In this document: positions 43,715 to 53,420 of the stretch, piece by piece
Numbering within the stretch: the first letter of the stretch is position 1
How the letters are laid out: every line of letters starts with the position of its first letter
Source of the DNA: Salinarimonas sp.
GTDB taxonomy: Bacteria > Pseudomonadota > Alphaproteobacteria > Rhizobiales > Beijerinckiaceae
NCBI RefSeq assembly: GCF_040111675.1
Contig: NZ_CP157794.1
Coordinates: 3,617,501-3,681,500, forward strand
DNA length: 64,000 nt
Direction: 5' to 3'
Position numbers and translations under genes: made by a program
Notes under the pieces: generated by a model
The model's input: only the letters and a program-made list of their open reading frames with translations
What the model was told of the DNA's origin: nothing
Databases searched by the model: none

Positions 43715-44707
43715 ATGCCGGTCCTGACCATCGCCGAAGCGGAAGCCAAGGTCGCCGCCGCGCTCCGGCGCGCGAACACCTCCCCCGAGAACGCCGCCCA
43801 CGTCGCCCGCGCCCTCGTGGCGGCGGAGGCCGACGGGCTGAAAGGCCACGGCCTCTCGCGCGTGCCGACCTACGCGGCGCAGGCCAAGGCCGGCAAGGTC
43901 GACGGCCACGCGACGCCGACGGCCGCCCGGCCCAAGCCCGGCGTGCTCGCCGTCGACGCCGCCCACGGCTTCGCCTATCCGGCCCTGGCGCTGGTCGAGG
44001 ACGAGCTGCCCGAGATCGCCCACGCCCAGGGCGTCGCGGCGGCCGCCATTCGCCGCTCGCACCATTGCGGCGCGGCCGGGCATCCGGTCGAGGCTCTGGC
44101 CGAGGCGGGGCTCGTGGCGCTGCTCTTCGCCAACACGCCCGCCGCCATCGCGCCCTGGGGCGGCAAGCTGCCGGTCTACGGCACGAACCCGATCGCCTTC
44201 GCCTGCCCGCTGCCGGGCCGCGCGCCGATCGTGGTCGACCTCTCCCTCTCGAAGGTCGCTCGCGGCAACATCCTCGCGGCGAAGCAGAAGGGCGAGCCCA
44301 TTCCCGAGGGCTGGGCGCTGGACGCCGACGGCAATCCCACCACCGACGCCGCCGCCGCCTTGGCGGGCACGATGCTGCCGCTCGGCGACGCCAAGGGCAC
44401 GGCGCTGGCGCTCATGGTCGAGCTCCTCGCCGCCGGTATCACGGGGGCGAACTACGCCGCGGAGGCGTCCTCCTTCCTCGACGCGGACGGCCCTCCCCCC
44501 GGCACCGGCCAGCTGATCCTCGCCCTCGACCCGGTCGCCCTCGGCGGCGAGGCGTCCCTCGCCCGCGTCTCGGCGCTCGCCGCGATGATCGAGGGCCAGG
44601 ACGGCGCCCGCCTCCCCGGCATGCGCCGCCTCGCGCTCCGCGAGAAGGCCCGCGCCGAGGGGCTGCAGGTGGCGGATGCGGCGCTCGCCGCGATCGAGGC
44701 GATCTGA
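43715..44707 (+). CDS. comC: (R)-sulfolactate dehydrogenase (malate/L-lactate dehydrogenase family)
   Basis: A 330-residue member of the Ldh_2 family. EADGLKGHGLSRVPTYAAQA, AIRRSHHCGAAGHPVEALAE with the catalytic His, and LPVYGTNPIAFACPLPG are typical. ComC reduces sulfopyruvate to (R)-sulfolactate with NAD(P)H. Together with SlcC it works as a two-enzyme racemase that feeds SuyAB. It is the last gene of the cluster and is followed by a palindromic repeat. Confidence 0.88.
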   Translation: MPVLTIAEAEAKVAAALRRANTSPENAAHVARALVAAEADGLKGHGLSRVPTYAAQAKAGKVDGHATPTAARPKPGVLAVDAAHGFAYPALALVEDELPEIAHAQGVAAAAIRRSHHCGAAGHPVEALAEAGLVALLFANTPAAIAPWGGKLPVYGTNPIAFACPLPGRAPIVVDLSLSKVARGNILAAKQKGEPIPEGWALDADGNPTTDAAAALAGTMLPLGDAKGTALALMVELLAAGITGANYAAEASSFLDADGPPPGTGQLILALDPVALGGEASLARVSALAAMIEGQDGARLPGMRRLALREKARAEGLQVADAALAAIEAI

Positions 44708-44718
44708 ACCAGGGGTGG

Positions 44719-44903
44719 TGTCATCCCGGGTCGCGAAGCGGGCCCGGGACCCAGAACCTCCGCGGTGTCCCGAGCGGCGTGCAACGCCGCGTCCCGCGGC
44801 GTGCATGCCGGCGTCCGGGCGGCGGGACGCGCGCGCTTCGCGCACGCTGAGAGAAACGCCGAAGGTTCTGGGTCCCGGACTTGCTTCGCGACCCGGGATG
44901 ACA
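44719..44903. repeat. Large palindromic intergenic repeat, copy C
   Basis: About 185 bases that fill the gap between convergent comC and the TIGR03808-type gene. The ends TGTCATCCCGGGTCGCGAAG and CTTCGCGACCCGGGATGACA are perfect inverse complements over 20 bases. CGGGACCCAGAACCT and AGGTTCTGGGTCCCGG form the next arm pair. The resulting hairpin could also act as a bidirectional terminator. Confidence 0.85.
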
Positions 44904-44913
44904 GGGGTTGCGT

Positions 44914-46254
44914 TCACGCCACCGCGTTTCCCGTCACCGTCAGGTGCGGGAAGCGGGCCGCCTCGCGGGAGAGGTCGGCGACGACGTCGCGCCAGCGCAT
45001 GCCGACGATCCCGCCGCGGCGCGCGCCGGTGATCAGGTTCGAGGCGACGAGCGCCGGCCCCGCGCCCTCCGCCACGCTCACCCCGATGCCGATGCCGCAC
45101 TCGCGGACGACGTTGCCGGTCACCGCGACGTCGCGCAGGTAGGGCCCCCAGCCGACGCGAATGCCCTGGTCGGGCGCGTTCTCGATCACGTTGCCGGTCA
45201 CCGCCGCGTCGCCCTCGACGCCGATCGCGTAGGTGAGCCCGGAATCGCCGGGCTCCGGCGGGGTGACGCGCACGATGTTGCGCACGATGTTGCCGGAGAT
45301 CACGCTCATGCGCCCGCCGTCGTTCAGGTTCGCAGCGACGATGCCGACGCTCGCGCCGTCGACGAGGTTCGAGGCGATCACCGCGCCCTCGAAGCCGAAC
45401 TCGGTGAACAAGGCGGTCTCGCCGGCGGCGCGGACCTGGTTCGAGACGATCTGCACGCCGTCGCCGGCATTGTTGCGCACGGCGGAATAGGCGCACTCGG
45501 TGATCACGTTGTCGGCGACGAGGACGCCGCCGGCCCGGAAGACGTTGACGCCGTTGCCGCGCTCCCCCGTGCCGCCGCCGCGGGCGGCGATGCGCGCGAT
45601 GCGGTTGCCGATCACCTGCGCGCCGTCGTGACCCTTCTGCCCGCGCCAGATCAGCACGCCGTTGTTGAGGCAGTCGGCGATATCGTTGCCCGTGACGAGA
45701 AGCCCCGTCGCGTCGGACGAGAACAGGGCGACGTCGGCGCGCCGGATGGCGCAGGACGCGACCCGGCCGCCGCAGCGCGCGAGCCGCAGGCCGAAGCGCG
45801 GCGCGTCCTCGAGCGCGACGTCCTCGACGACGAGATCCGGGACCGCCTCGGCCTCCACGAGCGCCGCCTCGCCGAGCCCGGCGCCGAGCCCCTTCAGCGT
45901 CAGCCCGACGATCCGCGCCGCCGCGATCCCTTCCCCCCGCAGCATCGGCGCCCCGGAGATCTGCACGAGCCGGGCGGAGCGCGGCCCGACGAGGCTCGTC
46001 CCCGCGGCGAGGCGCAGGCCGGCGACCGGGTAGTCCCCCGGCGCGAGCGCCAGCGGGCGCCCCGCCGCCGCGGCGGCGTCGAGCGCCTGCTGCAGGCGCG
46101 GCGTCTGGTCCGAGCCGTCGGGGCGCACGCCGAAGGTCTCGGCCGTGATCGCGGCGGCGAGGGTCGGGCTCGCGGCGGCGAGCGTCGCGCCGCCGAGCGC
46201 GGCGCCCAGCACGGCGCGCCGGTCCGGGCGCGGGGGAAGCGGATGGGGTGTCAT
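44914..46254 (-). CDS. TIGR03808-type Tat-exported right-handed beta-helix protein
   Basis: A 446-residue protein. The twin-arginine signal reads PDRRAVLGAALGGATLAAAS. The mature part is a run of short repeats of the parallel beta-helix type, such as GLLVTGNDIADCLNNGVLIW, VVIASNL-like segments and VSVAEGAGPALVASNLITGA. The GxRPDGSDQTPRLQQALDAA start is typical of pectate-lyase-like folds. Similar proteins in Hyphomicrobiales carry the TIGR03808 name and no known function. No catalytic site is evident. ATG at 46254 is the start. Confidence 0.85.
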   Translation of the reverse strand: MTPHPLPPRPDRRAVLGAALGGATLAAASPTLAAAITAETFGVRPDGSDQTPRLQQALDAAAAAGRPLALAPGDYPVAGLRLAAGTSLVGPRSARLVQISGAPMLRGEGIAAARIVGLTLKGLGAGLGEAALVEAEAVPDLVVEDVALEDAPRFGLRLARCGGRVASCAIRRADVALFSSDATGLLVTGNDIADCLNNGVLIWRGQKGHDGAQVIGNRIARIAARGGGTGERGNGVNVFRAGGVLVADNVITECAYSAVRNNAGDGVQIVSNQVRAAGETALFTEFGFEGAVIASNLVDGASVGIVAANLNDGGRMSVISGNIVRNIVRVTPPEPGDSGLTYAIGVEGDAAVTGNVIENAPDQGIRVGWGPYLRDVAVTGNVVRECGIGIGVSVAEGAGPALVASNLITGARRGGIVGMRWRDVVADLSREAARFPHLTVTGNAVA

Positions 46255-46353
46255 GCGCGGGTCTCCTCGCCGCACGCTGCCACGCTCGGGTTGACGGCGG
46301 GTTTTCGCGAGGCGAGAGAGAGGCACCTGTCCCGACCCGCGAGGCGTCTCTTC

Positions 46354-46731
46354 GTGTCCGCCCTCACCGTGTTCCTCGGCGCCGGCCTCGGCGGCGTCCT
46401 GCGCTGGCTCGTGGGCCTCGCCGCCACCCGGATGCTCGGCCCGGCCTTTCCGTGGGGCACGCTCGCCGTCAACGTCGCGGGCTCGTTCGCCATGGGCGTG
46501 CTCGCCGCCTACGTCGCGGCGCGGCTGCCGGGGGAGGGCGCGCGGCTCTTCCTGATGACGGGCGTTCTCGGCGGCTTCACCACCTTCTCCGCCTTCTCCC
46601 TCGACGTGGTGGCCCTGTGGGAGCGCGGCGCAATCGGGCTCGCGGGGGTCTATGTCGGCGGTTCGGTGACGCTGTCGATCGCCGCCCTCGTCGGCGGGCT
46701 GCTCGTGGGGCGAGCGCTCACGGGGGGGTGA
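46354..46731 (+). CDS. crcB: Fluoride ion channel CrcB (Fluc)
   Basis: A 125-residue protein with four membrane helices. LGAGLGGVLRWLVGLAATRM, GTLAVNVAGSFAMGVLAAYV and TGVLGGFTTFSAFSLDVVAL are the Fluc signatures, including the Asn of the pore and the phenylalanine box. It forms a dual-topology dimer that exports fluoride. The start is GTG with GAGG nine bases upstream. No fluoride riboswitch is visible in the 99 bases between it and the divergent beta-helix gene. Confidence 0.94.
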   Translation: MSALTVFLGAGLGGVLRWLVGLAATRMLGPAFPWGTLAVNVAGSFAMGVLAAYVAARLPGEGARLFLMTGVLGGFTTFSAFSLDVVALWERGAIGLAGVYVGGSVTLSIAALVGGLLVGRALTGG

Positions 46732-46827
46732 GGCCTTCGCGGGGGGTGAGGCCTGCGCGGGTCCAGGCCCCGCCCCTCCGGGCCGCTGTCGCGGCCACCT
46801 CCCATGCGGGAAGACGGCGGCGCCCCG

Positions 46828-48306
46828 TCAATTCCCGCTGGTGCGGACCGCGCTCTCGCTCCAGGTGGCGAAGGCCTCGTCGAGGATGCGGTCGCCGGAC
46901 GTGCCCTTCTCGAAGGAGAGGATGGCGCGTTGGCCCGACGCGAAACGGATCGGCAGGTCGATCCAATTGCGCTCGGTGAGCAGCGTCGTGTTGCGCTCGA
47001 TGTCGCGCGGCAGGTTCGAGAGGCCGATCAGGAACAGGTTGTCGCGCACCGGCACCGGCAGGCCCGCCACCGGCGCGCCCCGGATCGTCTCCTCGTCCTT
47101 CATCTGCAGGAGGCCGATGTCGCGCACGCGCCGCGAATCGAGGTCGCCGGTCTCGAAGCTGATGTCGATCGTGTGCGAGGCGGGCAGCGTCGGGTCGAGA
47201 TTGCGGCGGATGAGCATGACGAGCCGCAGCTGCGGATCGGAGATCTCGACCGTCGCGCGCACCACCGGCTCGCCCTGCCCGCCGGGCTCGAGCTGCCAGA
47301 CGGCGCGGCCGGCCGCGGCGCGCGGCTGGCCCTGCGGGTTGAGCGGGTCCTCCTCGTAGAGCACCGCGCGCTGGGCGACCGCGATGCCCTGCTCGTCGGG
47401 AAGCGCCGCGGGCGCCTCGGGGGCCGTGAAGCCGCCGGCCGGCGCGGCCGCGCTCTCGTCGGGCGCGGGCTCGCCCCCGAGCCGCTCGACGATCTTGCCG
47501 GCCTCGACCGGGGCGGGCGCCGGGGTCTCGGGCTCGCCGGTGGCGACGGCGATCTCGGCGGGCTCGTCGCCGAGCGACAGCGCGGTGAGCGCGATGGCGC
47601 CGATGACGAGCGCCAGCGCGCCCGCGATGATGGCGATGCGCACCCGCCCGCCGGACGATCCGGACCGGGCCGCCTTCGGGTCGATCCGCGGACGCTTGCG
47701 ACCCTCGACCGGAGCGGCCGCGGAGGCGTCCTCCTCGGCGCCCCCGGCCGTGGACGCCATGTCGGCCTCGGCCTCGGCATCCGCCTCGGGTCCGACGAGC
47801 TCGTCGTAGGCCGGGCGGCGGCGCCCCTCGGGGAGGCCGAACGGCGACCGACCGGCGGCTGTCTCGGAGCCGTTCTTGGCGAGACGCACCGGCGCGGGCG
47901 CGGCGGGCTGCGGCGCGGGCGCAGCGTGAACCGGCTCCGCCTCGGGGTAAGGCTCCGGCTCGGGATACGGCTCCGGCTCGGGATAGGTCGGCGTCTCGTT
48001 GACCGGCGTCTCGTAGACCGGCGACTCGTAGACCGACGACTCTTGGGCCGGCTGCGGCTGCGGCTGCGGCTGCGCATACGCCTCGGGCTCCGGCGGCGGC
48101 GCATAGTCCGCCTCCACCCGCGCGATGGCGTCGTCGAGCGCCGCGCCCTCGCGATCGATGTCCTCGTGCGAGAGGGGCGGGTCGAGCGCGCGCAGCTGGT
48201 CCATCAGGGCCGCGCGGGCGCGCTCGTAGACCGCGCTCCGCGTCGCGGGCGACGGATCGGCGAGACCTTGCACGGCGCGTGCGATGAGCGGGTAGTAATC
48301 GGCCAT
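46828..48306 (-). CDS. Uncharacterised membrane-anchored protein upstream-linked to purA
   Basis: A 492-residue protein I do not recognise by name. The first 60 residues are helical (YYPLIARAVQGLADPSPATR). A low-complexity stretch of Pro, Glu and Tyr with tandem PEPEPYPE units follows (about residues 70-125), then a basic patch and a single membrane helix at about 225-245 (IAIIAGALALVIGAIALTAL). The last 160 residues look like a folded domain (LRLVMLIRRNLDPTLPASHT). It lies 34 bases after purA on the same strand. The architecture suggests an envelope regulator or scaffold, which is only inference. Confidence 0.7.
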   Translation of the reverse strand: MADYYPLIARAVQGLADPSPATRSAVYERARAALMDQLRALDPPLSHEDIDREGAALDDAIARVEADYAPPPEPEAYAQPQPQPQPAQESSVYESPVYETPVNETPTYPEPEPYPEPEPYPEAEPVHAAPAPQPAAPAPVRLAKNGSETAAGRSPFGLPEGRRRPAYDELVGPEADAEAEADMASTAGGAEEDASAAAPVEGRKRPRIDPKAARSGSSGGRVRIAIIAGALALVIGAIALTALSLGDEPAEIAVATGEPETPAPAPVEAGKIVERLGGEPAPDESAAAPAGGFTAPEAPAALPDEQGIAVAQRAVLYEEDPLNPQGQPRAAAGRAVWQLEPGGQGEPVVRATVEISDPQLRLVMLIRRNLDPTLPASHTIDISFETGDLDSRRVRDIGLLQMKDEETIRGAPVAGLPVPVRDNLFLIGLSNLPRDIERNTTLLTERNWIDLPIRFASGQRAILSFEKGTSGDRILDEAFATWSESAVRTSGN

Positions 48307-48340
48307 CGAGGTAAGGACTGTCCTGAAGCGGAGCGCGCCG

Positions 48341-49633
48341 TCAAGCCTCGAACGGATTCGTCACCAGGATGGTGTCGTCGCGCTCGGGACTCGTCGAGAG
48401 GAGCGCGACCGGCGCGCCGATCAGCTCCTCGATGAAGCGGACGTATTTCACGGCCTGGGCCGGCAGGTCCGCCCACGAGCGGGCGCCCGCGGTCGAGCCC
48501 GACCAGCCCTCGAATTCCTTGTAGATCGGCTCGATTCGCGCCTGCGCGTCCTGCGCCGCAGGAAAATGGTCGATCGTGTCGCCATCAAGGCGATAGCCGA
48601 CGCAGACCTTGATCGTCTCGAAGCCGTCGAGCACGTCGAGCTTGGTGAGCGCGATGCCGTCGATGCCCGACGTGCGCACGGTCTGGCGCACCAGCATGGC
48701 GTCGAACCAGCCGCAGCGGCGCTTGCGGCCGGTCACCGTGCCGAACTCGCGCCCGCGCTCGCCGATTCGCTCGCCCACCTCGTCGAACAGCTCCGACGGG
48801 AACGGGCCCTCGCCGACGCGGGTGGTGTAGGCCTTGGCGATGCCGAGCACGTAGCCGACCGCGCTCGGGCCGAGCCCCGAGCCCGTCGCCGCCTGACCCG
48901 CCACCGTGTTCGAGGAGGTGACGAACGGATAGGTGCCGTGGTCGACGTCGAGCAGCGCGCCCTGCGCGCCCTCGAACAGGATGCGCTTGCCCGCCCGGCG
49001 CTGCTCGTCGAGGAGCCGCCAGACGGTGTCGATATAGGGCAGCACCTTCGGCGCGACGCTGGCGAGCTCCTCGTAGATCGCCTCCAGCTTGTATTCCTCG
49101 AGCCCGAAGCCGCGGCGCAGCGCGTTGTGGTGCGTGAGCAGCCGCTCGATCTTCGGGCGCAGCGCGTCGAGATCGGCGAGGTCGTTGACGCGGATGGCGC
49201 GCCGCCCCGCCTTGTCCTCGTAGGCGGGGCCGATGCCGCGCTTGGTCGTGCCGATCTTGGTGCCCGGCCCGCCGGATTCGCGCAAAGCGTCGAGCTCGCG
49301 GTGGATGGAGAGGATCAGCGTCGCGTTGTCGGCGATGCGCAGGTTGTCGCGGGAGATCGCGACGCCCTGGCCCTGCAGCCGCTCGATCTCGGCCGCGAGC
49401 GCGTGCGGATCGATCACGACGCCGTTGCCGACGACGGACAGCGTGCCCTTGCGCACCACGCCCGAGGGCAGCAGCGAGAGCTTGTAGACCGTCTCGCCGA
49501 CGACGAGCGTGTGGCCGGCATTGTGCCCGCCCTGGAAGCGCACCACCACGTCCGCCTGGCTCGACAGCCAGTCGACGATCTTCCCCTTGCCCTCGTCGCC
49601 CCACTGGGCGCCCACGACGACCACGTTCGACAT
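48341..49633 (-). CDS. purA: Adenylosuccinate synthase
   Basis: A 430-residue enzyme that makes adenylosuccinate from IMP, aspartate and GTP, the first committed step to [23 protein letters not shown] holds the P-loop and catalytic Asp, [14 protein letters not shown] the catalytic His, and [20 protein letters not shown] the IMP-binding loop. The ATG at 49633 gives the normal N-terminus. An attenuator-like hairpin lies about 65 bases upstream. Confidence 0.97.
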   Translation of the reverse strand: MSNVVVVGAQWGDEGKGKIVDWLSSQADVVVRFQGGHNAGHTLVVGETVYKLSLLPSGVVRKGTLSVVGNGVVIDPHALAAEIERLQGQGVAISRDNLRIADNATLILSIHRELDALRESGGPGTKIGTTKRGIGPAYEDKAGRRAIRVNDLADLDALRPKIERLLTHHNALRRGFGLEEYKLEAIYEELASVAPKVLPYIDTVWRLLDEQRRAGKRILFEGAQGALLDVDHGTYPFVTSSNTVAGQAATGSGLGPSAVGYVLGIAKAYTTRVGEGPFPSELFDEVGERIGERGREFGTVTGRKRRCGWFDAMLVRQTVRTSGIDGIALTKLDVLDGFETIKVCVGYRLDGDTIDHFPAAQDAQARIEPIYKEFEGWSGSTAGARSWADLPAQAVKYVRFIEELIGAPVALLSTSPERDDTILVTNPFEA

Positions 49634-49696
49634 CGCTTCTCGCTCCCCTGCTGAGGGGCCCCCTTCGACGCTCGCGGCCACGCTTTCCGGGCCGCA

Positions 49697-49725
49697 AACG
49701 AAAAGCCCCGGCGCAAGGCCGGGGC
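49697..49725 (-). terminator. Intrinsic terminator or attenuator upstream of purA
   Basis: On the minus strand GCCCCGGC, the loop CTTGC and GCCGGGGC form an 8-base perfect stem followed by TTTTCGTT. This faces purA and would end transcription before it. No minus-strand gene lies within several hundred bases upstream, so it may be a leader attenuator of purA. It could alternatively end an unseen small RNA. Confidence 0.6.
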
Positions 49726-49818
49726 GGGTGAAATACCTTGCGGGGTCTTGTGGGGGATTGCGGGGGTGGGGTCAAGGGGGTGGGTTGGAGGCGTGAGGAA
49801 GCGCCCGCGCGCGAGGCC

Positions 49819-49998
49819 GTCATCCCGGACGACGAAGCCGATCCGGGACCCATACCCGCGACGTCGGCTCGAGTGCGCGCAGCGCGCTCGTCGCACGACG
49901 GCTCGGCGCCCCCGGATCGCGAAACGCGGCCTGAAGGCCGCGAAGCCGGCGACGGCGTCCATGGGTCCCGGGTCGCCGTTCGGCGCCCGGGAAGACAG
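49819..49998. repeat. Large palindromic intergenic repeat, copy D
   Basis: About 180 bases in the 440-base gap between purA and ade. The left end GTCATCCCGGACGACGAAGC pairs imperfectly with the right CGGCGCCCGGGAAGACAG, and GATCCGGGACCCAT pairs with ATGGGTCCCGGGTC. It is the same class as copy C. The rest of the gap holds the purA leader hairpin and otherwise nothing I can identify. Confidence 0.65.
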
Positions 49999-50073
49999 CG
50001 ATCGCGCCCACGCTTGCACCCCTCCCCCCGCGCGCTACCCTCCGGCCAACGACACCGCCCGGAGCCCTCGCCG

Positions 50074-51924
50074 ATGCCTTCCCCCACGCCGCGCCTCACC
50101 CGCTTCTGCGTCCCGCCTCTCGCCGAAACCACCCGCCGGCTCGCCGACGTCGCCTCGGGGCGCGCGTCGCCCGATCTGGTCGTCACCGGCGCGCGGGTGC
50201 TCTCCACCTATACCGACCGCATCCTGCCCGAGCGCGAGCTGTGGATCGCCGCGGGCCGCGTCGCCGCCGTCAAGCCCAACGGCACGCACAAGGCGCTCGC
50301 GCATGCGCCCTCGGAGGTCTACGACGCCAACGGCGGCATCCTGGCGCCGGGGCTCGTCGACCCGCACATCCACGTCGAATCGTCCATGGTCACCGCCTGC
50401 GCCTACGCCGAGGCGGCGCTCTTGAACGGCACGACCACGATCTTCTGCGACAGCCACGAGATCGGCAACGTCATGGACGTGGCCGGCGTCGAGGCCATGC
50501 TGGAGGACGCGCGCGCCGCGCCGCTCTCGATCTTCCTGACCGTGCCCTCGACCGTCCCCGCCACCTCGCCCGAGCTCGAGACCGCCGGGGGCGACCTCAC
50601 GGCGGAGAAGATCGGCGCGCTGTTCGACCGCTGGCCGGAGGCGGTGGCGCTGGGCGAGAAGATGGACTTCGTCCAGGTGACGGAAGGCGACCCGCGCTCC
50701 CACGCCATCCTCGCCGCGGCGCTCTCGCGCGGGCGCCCGGTCTCGGGCCACATCTACGGGCGGGAGTTCGTCGCGGCCTATGCGGCGTCCGGCGTCACCG
50801 ACACGCACGAGGCGATCGACCGCGACATCGCCGACGACCTGCTCGACGCCGGCGTGTGGATCTTCCTGCGCGGCGGCCCACCGACGACGCCGTGGCACTC
50901 GCTGCCCGCGGCGATCCGGACGATCACCGAGCTCGGCGCCTCCCACAAGCGCGTGTGCGTGTGCACCGACGACCGGGACGCCGACGACCTGATGCATTTC
51001 GGCCTCGACTGGGTGACCCGCCAGGCGTGGAAGGCCGGCATGACCCGCGAGCAGGCCTGGGCCATGGGCTCGCTCCACCCGGCGACGCGCTTCCACCAGG
51101 ACGGCGAGATCGGCGCGCTCGGCGGCGGGCGGCGCGCCGACGTGGTGCTGCTGAACGACGCGCTGGAGGTGCGCAACACGTGGTACGGCGGCCGGCTGGT
51201 CGTCGAGGACCGCAAGATCACGCCGCTCCTCGACGAGGCCCTGTCGGACCGCTGGGTCTACCCGAAGGCGGCCTATTCCACCGTGAAGATCGCCGGCGAC
51301 CCGCCCCTCGTGCCGAAGCCGCCGCGCACGCCCGCCATCGCCAACGCCCTGCGCACCGCGCTCCCCGGCATCGTCGTCGAGCACGCCCGCGTGGCGCTTC
51401 CCCGCGGCGAGACCTGGGAGGAGATCGTCGCGGCGAGCGGGGAGGACCTCTGCTTCGTCGCGGTGATCGAGCGCCACGGCCTCTCCGGGCCGCAGAGCCG
51501 GGTGGCGCACGGGCTCCTGAAGGATTTCGGCCTGAAGAGCGGCGCCGTCGCCTCCTCGGTGGGCCACGACAGCCACAACGTCATCGTCGCGGGCAAGAGC
51601 GAGGCCGACATGCGCCTCGCCCTCGACACGATCCGCGAGGCCCAGGGCGGCGTGTGCGTCGTCGAAGGCGGCGCCGTGAAGGCCTTCGTGGCGCTGCCCG
51701 TGGCGGGCCTCCTCTCCGACAAGCGCGTGACCGAGGTGGCCGAGGAGACCCGCAGGCTGAAGGAGGCGTGGGCGCAGGCCGGCTGCGCCATCCCCTATAT
51801 GGGCTTCAACCTGATCCCGCTCTCGGTCATCCCCGAGATCCGCATCACCGACAAGGGGCTGGTGCTGGTCCCGCAGATGACGCTGGTGCCGGCCTTCGAG
51901 GAGGGGCGGGAGGCGGCTGAGTGA
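50074..51924 (+). CDS. ade: Adenine deaminase
   Basis: A 616-residue amidohydrolase converting adenine to hypoxanthine. The metal-binding PHIHVESSM is near residue 96, [20 protein letters not shown] holds the next His, and later [20 protein letters not shown] and [20 protein letters not shown] form the C-terminal domain. The length is about 40-70 residues longer than short forms but usual for the large Ade type. It pairs functionally with purA in adenine nucleotide balance. ATG at 50074 is used. The MFS gene starts one base after its stop. Confidence 0.94.
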   Translation: MPSPTPRLTRFCVPPLAETTRRLADVASGRASPDLVVTGARVLSTYTDRILPERELWIAAGRVAAVKPNGTHKALAHAPSEVYDANGGILAPGLVDPHIHVESSMVTACAYAEAALLNGTTTIFCDSHEIGNVMDVAGVEAMLEDARAAPLSIFLTVPSTVPATSPELETAGGDLTAEKIGALFDRWPEAVALGEKMDFVQVTEGDPRSHAILAAALSRGRPVSGHIYGREFVAAYAASGVTDTHEAIDRDIADDLLDAGVWIFLRGGPPTTPWHSLPAAIRTITELGASHKRVCVCTDDRDADDLMHFGLDWVTRQAWKAGMTREQAWAMGSLHPATRFHQDGEIGALGGGRRADVVLLNDALEVRNTWYGGRLVVEDRKITPLLDEALSDRWVYPKAAYSTVKIAGDPPLVPKPPRTPAIANALRTALPGIVVEHARVALPRGETWEEIVAASGEDLCFVAVIERHGLSGPQSRVAHGLLKDFGLKSGAVASSVGHDSHNVIVAGKSEADMRLALDTIREAQGGVCVVEGGAVKAFVALPVAGLLSDKRVTEVAEETRRLKEAWAQAGCAIPYMGFNLIPLSVIPEIRITDKGLVLVPQMTLVPAFEEGREAAE

Positions 51925-51925
51925 C

Positions 51926-53410
51926 ATGACCGAGCCCGCGGGGATCGGCCCCGGCGCCCGGCCCTGGATCCTCGCCGGCACCATCATCGCCTCCGCCATG
52001 GCCTTCATCGACGGCACCGTGGTGCATGTCGCGCTGCCGGCGCTGCAGGCGGATCTCGGGGCGTCGTTCACGGCGCTGCAATGGGTGGTGAACGGCTATG
52101 CGCTGACGCTCGGCGGGCTGATCCTGGTGGGCGGGGCGCTGGGGGATCGGGTGGGCCGCCGGCGCGTGTTCGTCTGGGGGATCGCGGTCTTCGCCCTCGC
52201 CTCACTCGCCTGCGCGCTCGCGCCGACGTCCGGGGCGCTGATCGCGGCGCGGCTGGCGCAGGGGGTGGGGGCGGCGCTGCTCGTGCCGCAATCGCTCGCG
52301 ATCATCGCGGCCTCGTTTCCCAAGGAGGTCCGCGGGCGGGCGATCGGGATCTGGGCCGGGGCCTCCGCCATCACCACGGCGCTCGGGCCGCCGCTCGGCG
52401 GCTTCCTCGTCGACGCCCTGTCCTGGCGGGCGGTGTTCTGGATCAACCTGCCGCTCTCGGCGCTGGCGATCTGGATCGCGCTGGCGCACATGCCGCAAGA
52501 CCGCGGCGCGCGAGATCGCGGCGCGGGCGAGACGGCGGGCCCGCTCGACTGGCCGGGCGCGCTGCTGGCCGTCCTCGGCTTCGGCCTCGTCACGCTGGCG
52601 CTCACCCTCGCCTCCGAGGCGGACGTCGCGGCCGGGCTGCTGGCGGGCCTCTTCCTCGCCGGCCTCGCCGCGCTCGCCGCCTTCGTCGCGGCGGAGGCGC
52701 GGGCGAAGAGCCCGCTGATGCCGCTCTCGCTGTTCGCGAGCCGCTGCTTCTCGGGCGCGAACCTGCTCACGCTCTTCCTCTACGCGGCCTTCGTCACGGC
52801 CTTGTTCCTGATCCCGTTCGAGCTGCAGAGCCGGCGCGGGCTCAGCGCGACGATGGTCGGGCTCACCATGCTGCCGATCGGCCTCGTCATCGGGGTGGGC
52901 TCGCGTTTCTCGGGCGCGCTCGCCGACCGGATCGGGCCGAAGATCCCGCTGGCGCTGGGCTCGGCTTTCGTGGCCGCCGGCGCGGGCTGGCTGGCGCTGA
53001 GCCTCGCCGGCTACTGGGCGGGGATCGTCGCGCCGATCGTCGTCATGTCCTGCGGCATGGCGCTCGCGGTGGCGCCGCTCACCGCCACCGTGATGAACGC
53101 CGTCGACGAGGCCCGCGTCGGGGCGGCGTCGGGCGTCAACAACGCCGCGAGCCGGCTCGCCGGGCTGTTCGGGGTCGCGATCGCCGGCTCGCTCGCGAGC
53201 GGGGTCTATTTCGCCGAGGCCGGCGCGGCGGCGGGGCCGCAGGCGCGCTTCGGCACGCTGCCGCCGCCCGGCGATCCCGCCCGCGCCACGCTCGAGGCCG
53301 CCTTCCAGACCGGCTTCTCCGCCGCCCTCCTCCTCGCCGCCGCCTTCGCCGCCGTCGCTGTCGTGATCGCCTGGCGCCTGCCGAGCGCGAGCCGCGAGGT
53401 CGTGCCGTGA
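51926..53410 (+). CDS. MFS transporter, DHA2 family (14-helix drug exporter type)
   Basis: A 494-residue protein with about fourteen helices. The N-terminal AMAFIDGTVVHVALPALQAD and QWVVNGYALTLGGLILVGGA, then GDRVGRRRVFVWGIAVFALA, are hallmarks of the EmrB/QacA (DHA2) group. RLAQGVGAALLVPQSLAIIA follows. It probably exports hydrophobic compounds by proton antiport; the substrate is not known. It begins one base after ade, so the two genes may be co-transcribed. A 49-base repeat follows it. Confidence 0.88.
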   Translation: MTEPAGIGPGARPWILAGTIIASAMAFIDGTVVHVALPALQADLGASFTALQWVVNGYALTLGGLILVGGALGDRVGRRRVFVWGIAVFALASLACALAPTSGALIAARLAQGVGAALLVPQSLAIIAASFPKEVRGRAIGIWAGASAITTALGPPLGGFLVDALSWRAVFWINLPLSALAIWIALAHMPQDRGARDRGAGETAGPLDWPGALLAVLGFGLVTLALTLASEADVAAGLLAGLFLAGLAALAAFVAAEARAKSPLMPLSLFASRCFSGANLLTLFLYAAFVTALFLIPFELQSRRGLSATMVGLTMLPIGLVIGVGSRFSGALADRIGPKIPLALGSAFVAAGAGWLALSLAGYWAGIVAPIVVMSCGMALAVAPLTATVMNAVDEARVGAASGVNNAASRLAGLFGVAIAGSLASGVYFAEAGAAAGPQARFGTLPPPGDPARATLEAAFQTGFSAALLLAAAFAAVAVVIAWRLPSASREVVP

Positions 53411-53420
53411 GCCCACTATG

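Noticed and set aside
46255..46353. Fluoride riboswitch before crcB
   Set aside because: I see no conserved fluoride aptamer pattern in the short gap.
47930..48110. Tandem short repeats as a possible CRISPR or satellite
   Set aside because: They are in-frame Pro/Glu/Tyr codons of the uncharacterised membrane-anchored protein, without spacers.
49738..50073. In-frame extension of adenine deaminase upstream of 50074
   Set aside because: It runs through the palindromic repeat and lacks family sequence; the ATG at 50074 gives the normal start.
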